Shown here: positions 1 to 12,300 of the stretch, one piece after another | Layout: every line of letters begins with the position of its first letter | Numbering within the stretch: the stretch's first letter is position 1 | Origin: Saccoglossus kowalevskii | Lineage: Eukaryota > Hemichordata > Enteropneusta > Harrimaniidae | Direction: 5' to 3' | Assembly (NCBI RefSeq): GCF_000003605.2 | Contig: NW_003143832.1 | Coordinates: 15,263-50,461 of the forward strand | Length of the DNA stretch: 35,199 nt | Translations under genes and position numbers: made by a program | Notes under the pieces: model-generated | Told to the model about the DNA's origin: nothing | The model's input: the letters and a program-made list of their open reading frames with translations, nothing else | The model's database searches: none

Positions 1-67
1 CCGGAGGTCAATTTTAATCAGCAAGATTGACCTTGATAAGCTACTCGATTGGTCAGTGATAACTCAC

Positions 68-397
68 CTGCATGAACGCGGAGCTTCGTAGACCGGGATC
101 GTAATCCACATCTGCGCTATTCATACTGTCCTCGTTAGTCATACCGCATAAATCTTGTGAACTCTGATGACTTTCCGTGTCCATTCCGTCATCCAGAATA
201 CGAGGCAATAATGATTGTTCAGGCATGTCCATATGTAATCCAATTGGAATATAATCAGGGTCATCGTCTATCTGTTGCGTGTCTGATATGATATCAGTTT
301 CAGTCATATTACTGTCCGTATCTACATTTGCTGCAGGATATCCCGAATTACTATCTGTTATTTCAAGGAGGTTTTCTGAATCACTCAGTATTTCATG
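68..397 (-). CDS. KMT2C: KMT2C/D exon 13 (acidic region), last exon in the window
   Basis: 330 nt, residues 572-681, phase 0. It encodes an acidic, probably disordered stretch (HEILSDSENLLEITDSNS, DTQQIDDDPDYIPIGLHMD, NSADVDYDPGLRSSAFMQ). No domain is recognised; in vertebrates a similar low-complexity acidic segment follows the first PHD cluster. Acceptor TTTACCAG and donor GTGAGT at 67-62. The frame continues a few codons into the intron before a stop. Later exons lie left of position 1. Confidence 0.88.
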
Positions 398-3300
398 CTG
401 GTAAAAGAAACAAATTCAAGTTATGTAAGATGGAATAAGGTACATATCAGACATCAAAATACCCATTGTTTGCCATTTTGGATCAGGTGTCAAAGTACCA
501 TACTCATATTTGGCCATTTTGGATCAGACATCAAAATACTCATTGTTTGCCATTTTGGATCAGGTGTCAAAGTACTGTACTCATATGTGGCCATTTTGGA
601 TCAAACATCAAAATACTCATTGTTTGCCATTTTGGATCAGGTGTCAAAGTACTGTACTCATATTTGGCCATTTTGGATCACACATCAACATATTATATGG
701 TGAAATATGTAATCGTAATATAGTACTGAACATAGTACATTGTATAAAAAGTCAGCCATTTTGGACCAGTTGGAAAATGATGAAGTAAATAGGGAATGCG
801 ATATAATCATACAGCCATTTTGGATCAGATATGAAAATGAAGCAATGTAACATATTTGCTCTATTTGAAGTACATCTCCAATAGAAGCAGACATAAATAC
901 AAAATTGCATTTATTGTATATCATAAAACAATGACTTGATTTTACCATAGACACACCTCTACCGTTAAAATCCTATTATAAACCGCATATCTAATAGTAA
1001 CCGCACCCCCGATTTCGGCTTCAGTGTTAATGAGTTCTCAACAAAAATGAAAACATGAAAAGTACCTATTACTAACCGCACCCCAAATTCAAAAAGATCG
1101 TGACTGACTTTGTTTCAACCAGCTGGTACATTGTTCCTAATCCTATTCATTCGTTTCGACAACGTGTCTAAAAATATTCACATCTCTTTATTGTTCAGTA
1201 GTGTTAGGATGTCAAACACGAAGTGAAACTGCTTTTGTTCTTGCGACAACTTTTGTCAATACTCCTTATGAATACGTCCGTGTGTCACAAGTTTTTGACA
1301 ATGAGCTGTTATCACTGAAAAACTGTTAAATTCTTTTTCAATGCTCAGTTTATCTTTCGAAAACAACTAATTTCTTGATTTAAAAAAAAGTCATGTCGTT
1401 TTCCCATGGAAATCAAAGCCAAAAGATCTCACTACATTATCGGTAAATCCCTTCCGGGTTTCGTTCACCATGAAATGGGTGACCTGTCATTAACATATTT
1501 AAATGAACTAAGGTATTTTGAACACGTGGGCACCATCCAGCATTTTGATTGGTTAATTAGTGACTTGACCTACCCGGTCAAGTAATGTCTCGTGTGCGTT
1601 CAAACTACATGGCGGATGTCGTATCCTATCGATCGTTTACATGTGACCGAAATAATTCGCTTACGGTGAAACTAATTTGAATTTTACTTGCATTTGATAA
1701 CAATTCAACGAATTTATTTTTCTTGAGTTATTATAATCACTACTGAGTAATAATCAACAATTTCAACACTTCGAAAACAAGTAAGTTATTCACTTGTGAG
1801 CCGAAGCATGGCTTCGATGGATTGCGTTACCGTACCCACGGTACTGTACTTTTTTAGTGCCGTACCATGATCATTTTCTACTAAGCAATACATAAATGTT
1901 TGTTTTTATTTGAAACTCCTGTCAGAATATACTTTCCGTTACAATGAAAATAAACAAGCAGCCTATCGGCTGAGATAGCTCCGCTGTTAGCAATGCACAT
2001 TTCAATTAAAGAACTGAAGACATCATTAGAAAATGAACAATATGAATAATATCAAAGCAATCGGACTTACAGTTTTTAACAAGAAGTCGAAAATATCACT
2101 TTTTACCGAAATTTACAAAAATATTCACCAAAATAAATTAATTAGAGAATTGAAGATATCATCACAAAATGAACAAATCTGAGAGGTCCACATGTAGTAC
2201 CTATATATGTAATATCAAAGCAATCGGACTTACAGTTTTCAACAAGAAGTCGAAAATATCACTTTTTACCAAAAATGACAAAAATATTCACCAAAATAAG
2301 AGAATTGAAGATATCATCACGAAATGAACAAATCTGAGAGAGGTCCACATGTAGTACCTATATATGTAGTATCAAAGCGATTGGACTTGCGGTTTTTAAC
2401 AAGAAGTCGAAAATATCACTTTTTACCAAAAATGACAAAATTATTCACCAAAATTAGAGAATTAAAGATATCATTACAAAATGAACAAATCTGAGAGAGG
2501 TCCACATGTAGTATCTATATATGTAATATCAAAGCAATTGCACTTGCGGTTTTTAACAAGAAGTCGAAAATATCACTTTTTACCAAAAATGACAAAAATA
2601 TTCACCAAAATTAGAGAATTGAAGATATCAACATGAAATGAACAAACCTAAGAGAGGTCTACCCAAGGTACATATACACCAAGTATCAAAGCATTCAGGC
2701 TTGTAGTTTTCAAGAAGAAGTCGAAAAAGTAAAACATTGACACGGACGACGACGGACGACACCGGACGACGACGGGCAATCACTCATATGATAAGCTCCG
2801 CTCGACAAAGTCGACAGCGGAGCTAAAAAAATAAATGCATATTACATTAAATATACTGATTATTTTTTTCATGTGAACAGTTTTTTTTGTGACGTGACGC
2901 TTATCACTCTTCCCTGACATCTAAATTGGAGTTACGCTTATATTCAAAAGATGGTACGGTGTATTGTTTGTTTTGTGCAAGTGATGTGGGGAAAAAATGA
3001 CCACGCCCATTTAGTGATTTCAATATGTACGTAATAGAAACCGCACACTGAACTTGAGCTGTTGATCCCAATTTTTTATTTGATACATTGTAATATAAAC
3101 CGCGGTTTATAATAGGATTTTAACGGTATTACTAATTACATTACTAAGGCATTACTAATATAGAGTAAATAACGTATACAGTGTAAATGGTGATATACAA
3201 CCATTTTGGATTCAGTTTTCAGGTAGAACCAAAGTATGACATAGTCTTACCTGTTGATTTGGGTCTTTATTTCTACAGTCTACGCAATTATATATAGTAG

Positions 3301-6300
3301 TTAATTTATCATCTTTCAGTTGTTGATACACTGAAATATCAATGCTTTCATCGCAATCTACATGAACCCATCTAGACAAACAAGAATATTCAATATCAAT
3401 AAAAAAAACATTACAGGATTACCGGTACTCTCTTCCAATACGATGCCAAATAATTTCAAATTTGAATAAACAGATGACTTATTCCTGACTAGATGGCGCT
3501 GGTTGTTTAGCAGGCATTATGTCTCGGATTCCAGTTGAGTCAAAGTATGCAACAAATAAGCCGCTCTATGATTGGTCTAAATGTTAGATGTTAGAGTGAG
3601 GTAGCCAATCAGGCACAATCTTGTAAGTGCTTTGATATGTGAGTAAGGTTAATTGAATTAATGCATAGATACGCATAGATAGCAACCATAGATACTTACA
3701 TACAAAGAAAATATATGAAAAAAATATAAATAATCGTTTTTTTTAAATTGAAATGTAAAAGCATGATGCAATACACATATTAGTTTTGCGAAAATGTTGT
3801 GACAGTAATTTTGGATTTTATAAGAATTGTAACTCACAAGGAATAACAGGTTGTGAAGTAATACAAAATGTCTATTTGTTTACATTGGCTTGTATGTTCA
3901 GTAACTTAGCAACCATGGAACGCACACTACAACACTCACTGGTCATTACTTACTTTTTACAACTTTCACACTGAATCATAGCATTATGTGCTGTATGCTG
4001 TCTATAAGCTTTCCCACATATAGGACAACATAGACCTTTATTTCGTTGTTGATAACAGCTATCACAAACACTGTAATTAAGATGCCATCGCGAACTTGGT
4101 CCGCTACCAGGTGTTCTTGAACCACAGTCAGTACAAATTCGACAATTCTGTAATATGACATTATAGAAAAAGGTTAAAATAAATGAATTTATAGTTTTCA
4201 TTTGGAAAAACTCATTGGCAAATACTGTAGTATTAGTGCAATAGAAGTTCATGTAAACCAACTGTTGATTTATGTAATGTACACTTATTTTGACCACAGA
4301 CATCTCTGCTATTTACGCACTAAAGCAACAGTGCTACTAAAAGAACAAATTTGATATTCTGATTTTTCTGAATTTTTTGATGTAGTTATATTTATTTTTT
4401 ATGTATTACATCTGGGCTTTAACATCAGAGTTCAACAAGTTTTAGAAGAAAACAAGCAGCCAGTCGGCTGAGATAGCTCCGCTGTTAGCAATGCACATTT
4501 CAATTAAAGAACAGAAGATATCATTAGAAAATGAACAATATGTATAGTATCAAAGCAATGGGACTTGCTGTTTTCAACAAGAATTCAAAAATATCACTTT
4601 TCACCAAAAATGACAAAAATAATCATTAAAATTAGATAATTGAAGATATCACCACGAAATTATCAAATCTTAAGGAGGTCCACATGTACTGTAAAATCTG
4701 TATTAGAAACCGCGGCTTCTATTAAAATGGTACAATGCAACAGAGGGAATGCGGCTTCTATTAGAGCATCTACACATATGAGAAATGATGAATTTTTGGT
4801 TCTCAATTATTCAAAAAGAATGGGTGCGACTTCTATTAGGGATGCGGCTTCTAATACAGATTTTACGGTAGTACCTATACATGTAATATCAAAGCAATTT
4901 GACTGGCGGTTTTTAACAAGAAGTCAAAAATATCACTTTTTACCAAAAATGACAAAAAATATTCACCAAAATTAGAGAATTAAAGATATCATTACAAAAT
5001 GAACAAATCTGAGAGAGATCCACATGTAGTACCTATATATGTAATATCAAAGCAATGGGACTTGCTGTTTTCAACAAGAATTCAAAAATATCACTTTTCA
5101 CCAAAAATGACAAAAATAATCATTAAAATTAGATAATTGAAGATATCACCACGAAATTATCAAATCTTAAGGAGGTCCACATGTAGTACCTATACATGTA
5201 ATATCAAAGCAATTTGACTGGCGGTTTTTAACAAGAAGTCAAAAATATCACTTTTTACCAAAAATGACAAAAAATATTCACCAAAATTAGAGAATTAAAG
5301 ATATCATTACAAAATGAACAAATCTGAGAGAGATCCACATGTAGTACCTATATATGTAATATCAAAGCAATTGGACTTGCAGTTTTTAACAAGAAGTTGA
5401 AAATATCACTTTTTACAAAAAATGACAAAAATATTCACCAAAATTAGAGAATTGAAGATATCATCATGAAATGAACAAATCTGAGAGAGGTATACCCAAG
5501 GTGCATATACACCAAGTATCAAAGCATTCAGGCTTGTAGTTTTCAAGAAGAAGTCGAAAAAGTAAAACATTGACACAGATGATCACTCATATGATAAGCT
5601 CCGCTCGACAAAGTCGACAGCGGAGCTAAAAATAATAATTGTATGAACATAGAGAAAAATCTGTATTTTCCAAAGGGCACTAAGGAAACTGATTGGGCAT
5701 TTGATGCCTCTGTGTTACGACTGCTATTTTAATTTTATATTAATAGTAGCAACTGAGACCAAGCACATCAACGTTCAAAATGTATGAACAAGTAATAATG
5801 CTGTAAATTGAACACAGAAAACTTCAAAAGTGAAAATTTCAGGAGTGTTAGCTATGAAAGTTAGCTATATATGTTATATACTGTAGAATACTTTATTTCC
5901 GCTTGGAATTTATTTTCGCTATTTTCGCTGAAGGGATGATTCCGTGAAAATAAAATCCAGCGAATATACTTTTTTTTCCTATATTTCACATTAAACTCAT
6001 CAAAAATCAGTGAAAATAAATTCCACACAAAACGCCCAAAAAGCCTTTTCAGCAAAAATTAATTCCAGCGAAAATAAAGTAGTCCACAGTAGGTTACTAC
6101 TTACTTTACATTTCCAGCCATTCTTTGGTATAGTTTGCATGACAGGACGTAAACAAAACGTATGGTAACCTTTGTCACATGTGTCACATACTAACATTTT
6201 ATTATCATCTCCAGGTTGTCTACAAAAAAAGCAAATGGAAATAGAAGTACACGAAAAAACAAACAGAGCTACAGAGACATTGGTACATTACAACAGCAAG

Positions 6301-9300
6301 AATTATTTGACATCAGTGATAATTTTTATTGAACAGTAAGTTTAGTTTTAATACTTAAAGAATGACATTGTATACTAAGAAGTAGAGATAGTTTAGATTA
6401 ATGAAACAGTGGGTTAAGTATACTGATTTAGAGATTCTCCAAGCATTGAAAAATGAATGGAAGATGTGTGGGGCAAATGTCTCCTTAACCACATGTTCCA
6501 AACAACCCATCATAGAGCATTCAGACCCAATTTTCACCGTGTACATCAGTGTGGATGATACATGGTTTGGAGGTTGTAAGTATACAGATTCATTCTTACA
6601 ACTTGGTAATAGCTTCATGATTTAGGTATAAAGAAATCCTGTTTTATGATGAATAGCATCCTATGGTACACACACAGTGCAAACAGTAGCTGTGACTGAA
6701 TACTAACTTACCTGCATGTTTGACATATCTTGCACTCCGGACACTGCCATCCTGCCCGGACTACTGGATTAACATCAACTGGAGGATCCAGACAACTACC
6801 ATGATAGTGTTGACCACAACTTGTACAGAATAACTGCTCCATCATGTCACCGGGACTATCACATACAACACAATTCGCTTCTTCTTCAGCAGCTGCAGTA
6901 GAAAGTAACAGGGGTTTCAAGATTTCAGGAATGCAGCTTCCGCTTTTGTAATATTAGTGAGGGACCCTTACATGACTCTGTACTTTCTCATAGACTCACT
7001 ACTAGCAATGCTAACAGGGGCTTCTGGGATGCAGCTTCTGGATTTGTAATATAGTCAGGAACCCTTATACAACATTATACACAGGATATATTAGTAATTC
7101 CTCTGTACTTTCTCATAGACTCACTACTAGCAATGCTAACAGGGGCTTCTGGGATGCAGCTTCTGGATTTGTAATATAGTCAGGAACCCTTATACAACAT
7201 TATACACAGGATATTATTAGTAATTCCTCTGTACTTTCTCATAGACTCACTACTAGCAATGCTAACAGGGGCTTCTGGGATGCAGCTTCTGGATTTGTAA
7301 TATAGTCAGGAACCCTTATACAACATTATACACAGGATATTATTAGTAATTCCTCTGTACTTTCTCATAGACTCACTACTAGCAATGCTAACAGGGGCTT
7401 CTGGGATGCAGCTTCTGGATTCGTAATATAGCCAGAAACCCTTATACAACATTATACACAGGATATTATTAGTAATTCCTCTGTACTTTCTCATAGACTC
7501 ACTACTAGCAATGCTAACAGGGGCTTCTGGGATGCAGCTTCTGGATTTGTAATATAGTCAGGAACCCTTATACAACATTATACACAGGATATTATTAGTA
7601 ATTCCTCTGTACTTTCTCATAGACTCACTACTAGCAATGCTAACAGGGGCTTCTGGGATGCAGCTTCTGGATTCGTAATATAGCCAGAAACCCTTATACA
7701 ACATTATACACAGGATATTATTAGTAATTCTTCTGTACATTTTGAAGTCAAAAAGAACACCATCAGAGATGTTCAATCTCCCAGCATCTTTACCACAAGC
7801 ACTAGTTGAACGTCTATATCTGCAATAGTGCTCCAGATATTATGAATTTGTGTGACCATATATGGTTATTAAATATGTTGATCAGATCGTGTGCCCAATG
7901 TTTTCAATAAAGCACTGGTTGAATGTCTGTATCTGCAAAAGTGTTCCATATACTGTGGAATACTTTATTTTCGCTGGAATTAATTTTCGCTGAAAAGGCT
8001 TTTTGGGCATTTCGTATGCAATTTATTTTCACTGATTTTTGATGAGTTTAATGTGAAATATAGGAAAAAAAGTATATTCGCTAGATTTTATTTTCACAGA
8101 ATCATCTTTTCAGCGAAAATAAATTCCAAGCGAAAATAAAGTATTCTACAGTTTGATAGTTATGCATTTTTAATGAGGATATACATGACCATATATGGTT
8201 ATTAAATATGTTAATCAGATTGTGTGCCCAATGTTTTAAATAAAGCACAGGCTGGATATCTATATCTAGTGTTCTTCATATAATGCAACTGGTGTAATAG
8301 ATACTACTGAGTTTTATTGTTATTTTACATGTTCACGTAGATTTAATTCAGCGGATTTTACCTATCAGTGAAAATAGCGAAATTAAAACCCAGGGAATAA
8401 TTAATGCATTTACAGTAGTAGACATACCATGAGCCTCTGCTTGATCTAAGTGATCTGGACAAAATAACAGCATGTCTTTAATTTCCTGCGAATAAAAACA
8501 AGAGTAGTAGAGAAAAATGTTTGAAACCCTGAATACAGGATGAATCAGGTCTTCTAAGTATCACTATCATCCAACATATTGGGTCAATTTCCTGAAGGAT
8601 TTTGGATAACCCCACACCAAATCATAATTCTTCTGTGCAATGGATAATAATATCAAACATACTCGTCTGATATCAAAGAAAAAATTTGGGAAACCCGTGA
8701 GCCAACGCAAAAAAGGTACAGGAGAATTATTTTAATTAAAACAATACCATTTCCTAGATAGTGCTTGATAAGATTTAATCTGATTCAAGTGATGTTATAG
8801 TGGCCAAGTCTGGTTAAAAAATAAATTATATTTATATCATATCGTAAATGTTAATTTTAATTAAAACTATGGTTTTGTTTTTGTACTGTATTAGAAGGAA
8901 ATCAGACTGCTGCCAATGACCATGTGAGCAATACAGTAATCTGCATTTTTAATGCAATGTTCAGAATGTTTCAAAAAAACAGTGCAATCTATCAGTCTTA
9001 ATATATTCTTTTTAATATAAGATCATATTTGAGATAAGATCAAGGACGTGTTACTGTATCTCAGGTGCAGAATAATCTATCATCAAAGTAGATTATCTCT
9101 GCAAACCAGAGTATTATGAGTAAACCCCAACCACTGTAATCTACCTGTATCTACGTACTATAAAGCATAAAGCCATTATTGCCCCTTGCTGATATTAATG
9201 TGCACCATTAAGGCAGTGACAAGATTTAGTACTAAACGGTTATTTAAAATAAAAAAATTCATACACACTAATTAAGTAAATGCATTGTAAATCCACTTTT

Positions 9301-12300
9301 AATTTGACAGTGATAGTATAATTTGATTTTTGCTATTTTCAGGAAAGAAGTGATTGAAGTGTATATTACTAAAGACAAATTGTATACCCACATAGAAAGT
9401 GGGTATGAAGTTTTGGTTGCCGGTTTATACACATTTTTTGTTACTGAAAATATACCTCTTTTACAGTTTTAAACACAATATATTTATCTATATAAAACAA
9501 AATATTGTTATATATAATTTTTTTTGTCTGTTCAAGAAGAAACTCTCACAGGAATTCAGTGAACTTTATGTTCTGTTCCTGTGTTTAACTGGTTTAGAAA
9601 GGGCAGTAAGATTCCAAAACCAAAACAGAAAACATCTTTACAATAATTGTTTCAATCACTGTGTTTTTGTTCATGCATACATATGCTCACTTTTCAACAG
9701 TGAATATATATAGCTTCAATAAATAAAAACAAATACGAAACAAAAAAGAATAACATGCCACGAGAAGAGAACTCAGTTGAAGCTTGTCTGAATTAGAGGG
9801 CTGGTTTTGGGCATTTACATTAAAATATCAGCAAGGTGCAAAACAATTGCCTACAGTTTTATAAATCCGCACTTTGACCCAGCGTTTAACACCAAAGAAG
9901 AATAAAAAGAATCATTCTTACCATATCAGCGCTTACCTGGAATGCCCCACTACTGGCAGCACACGGGTAATGATAAATTTTAGCACATCTGTGAACACGA
10001 CACACTACAGTGGCACCGTATTTCTTACAATAACTACAGCGTTGGGATATCCCTGAGAAGACTGCTTTATCTACATTAATAAGCTGAAGATTCTCATTCT
10101 GACACACCCCCTCAGACCAGGCAGCGCAGCAATGGTGTGCAACAGTGTGACCTACAAATAAATACACATACAGGGGTTTTTACAGAAAACAATTTTAAGA
10201 GGAAGCACACCTTGCCGAGGAAGCGGGGCATTTAAATTGTTACCTATTCTTGCAATAGTAGGTAACGAAAACATCATGGCTCCTCGGCCTGGAAAACGTA
10301 AAATCATGGTGCATTTATCGTGACTGAAATATTTTTGTACTTAAAGCATATTTGATGACCAGACACATTGTCAAGTGGTGATGCTGGGATATCTTCACAG
10401 AGAAAAGATCGTTTTGTGAAAGATTTCATGTTGTATGGCAGCATGTAAAAGCATGGCCCAGGTGTGATTTCAAGTGTAATTGGCATTTCGTTAAGAGGGC
10501 GAACCACTGACTGACATACATATTTTAAATAGACAAACTGAATAATACATTTATCAACAATCCCATTATTCTTTGTCTTATTATTGTTATAATTACAAAA
10601 TTTAGCACATAGTAATATTTTGGTAATGAAGTTAATTTCATATCAGATAAAAATGTTTGTTTGAAAAATCTGCTTATAACTGACCTGATGGTTCAAATAC
10701 AATATTTAGATCTGGTTCTTCCTGATGTCCAACTCGACTAAGTTCATCAACAATCACCGGTGGTTTGCCGTCTTCACCCATAACGACACTGTGAGGATTT
10801 GTACGACGTGGCGATTTACTTCTATCCCTACAAATAAATTATCAATAACGAATGATGTAATGAATCACTTTATTTCAACACAACTAAAAGACGAGAGAGA
10901 TTTCTGAAATCCAGTACTCTGTTTTAATTTAGCCAGAAATATTTTTTTTGTGAATTTTGTTCTGGGGTACTTAGGACGCTGACTTTCGAGTAACAGTTTC
11001 CTTGCATGGATCCAAAAATTACGAAATATCAACAATTTCAAGCGGAAAAATCTATACTGGTGCGCTACATACGTGTGAATGTGTCAGGTCACATTGAGGA
11101 TACAAGTCTGATTAAAATCTGATGTCAGTTGAGGTTCTGGTCACTGGAGACCTCACCTTTTAACTATTGTAACCAAATTACAATGCAAATCACATTCAGA
11201 TCTCGCAGGTTGAGTAATTAATCACAACTTGTGTTACAGATCTCTTTCTAGTTAAGCTTGCTGGAATTGGTTGACAAATCCAAACATTGGTCAGATACAA
11301 GGCGATGTTAACAGTGACCAAAGCATTCACCTATGTCAGATTTTAATTTGTTTAGTTTTTTCACCTGAGATGTAATTGTGGATTAGTATTACACAAATTT
11401 TACATGGTTAAACTACACATGGCTTGATATGTGGGGCAGATCACAGCATAAGATGGAGAGATCAACTACAGTGGGTAGGGAAGATCACAGACTATGGTCG
11501 GAAGATCACAGCATAGGGTGGGGAAGGTAATATCATAGGGTGGGGAAGGTAATATCATACTATAGGGTGAAGAAGGTAATATCATAGGGTGGGGAAGGTA
11601 ATATCATACTATAGGGTGAAGAAGGTAATATCATAGGGTGGGGAAGGTAACATCATAGGGTGGGGAAGGTAATATCAGAGTGGGGAAGGTAATATCATAG
11701 GGTGGGGAAGGTAATATCTGGGTGGGGAAGGTAATATCATAGGGTGGGGAAGGTAATATCATAGGGTGGGGAAGGAAATCCATGCATACGGAGTAACAAT
11801 ATATACATGTTCGATAATAAAAAAGAAATACGAAAAAAAAAATATGCAAATTAACGCTTAGAAGCAATTCAAAAGGTGGTGTCAACTAGGTTGTGTGTTA
11901 AGTACAGCAACATAGAAAGAAAGTTATCAATGCTGTTTAATTTAAGTTGAATGACATCATCCTTATCTTTGTAACACTTCTTATATCCCCCACCCCAAAC
12001 CATGACCAAATCATACCTAGTCGTTTTTGGTGGTCCCCTTTGTCTTCTTGTCGTCCAATGTCTTGGACTTCGTTCATTGTATTGCAATTCTTGACCGTCC
12101 TCTGTAGGTCGTCGTTGCCTAGGTAACATCTTCTTAAAAGGGTTAAATCCAGGGGTAGGATCAAATCTTAAAATATCACCTTGGCCAAGTAAACTTTTTT
12201 CACCACAGCAGCATAATGCACATATTCTTCCAATATCAGAGCTAGTGTGAGATGAACAATAACAAATCATGACTGATATTGATGACAGACAGTTGTACTA

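Noticed and set aside
395-788. Three overlapping plus-strand frames rich in FWI and PFW
   Set aside because: They are the three readings of a 77-bp tandem repeat.
3486-3503. CTCF-like motif (tagatggcgctgg) in intron 11
   Set aside because: Only a partial match to the core; too weak to call.
7306-7776. Repetitive minus-strand frames (RKYRGITNNILCIMLYKG)
   Set aside because: Product of a 126-bp intronic minisatellite whose unit is divisible by three.
3951-10167. PHD exons as separate small zinc-finger genes or as PHF10/DPF-type proteins
   Set aside because: Splice phases join them into one frame, and order and motifs fit the N-terminal cluster of KMT2C/D specifically.
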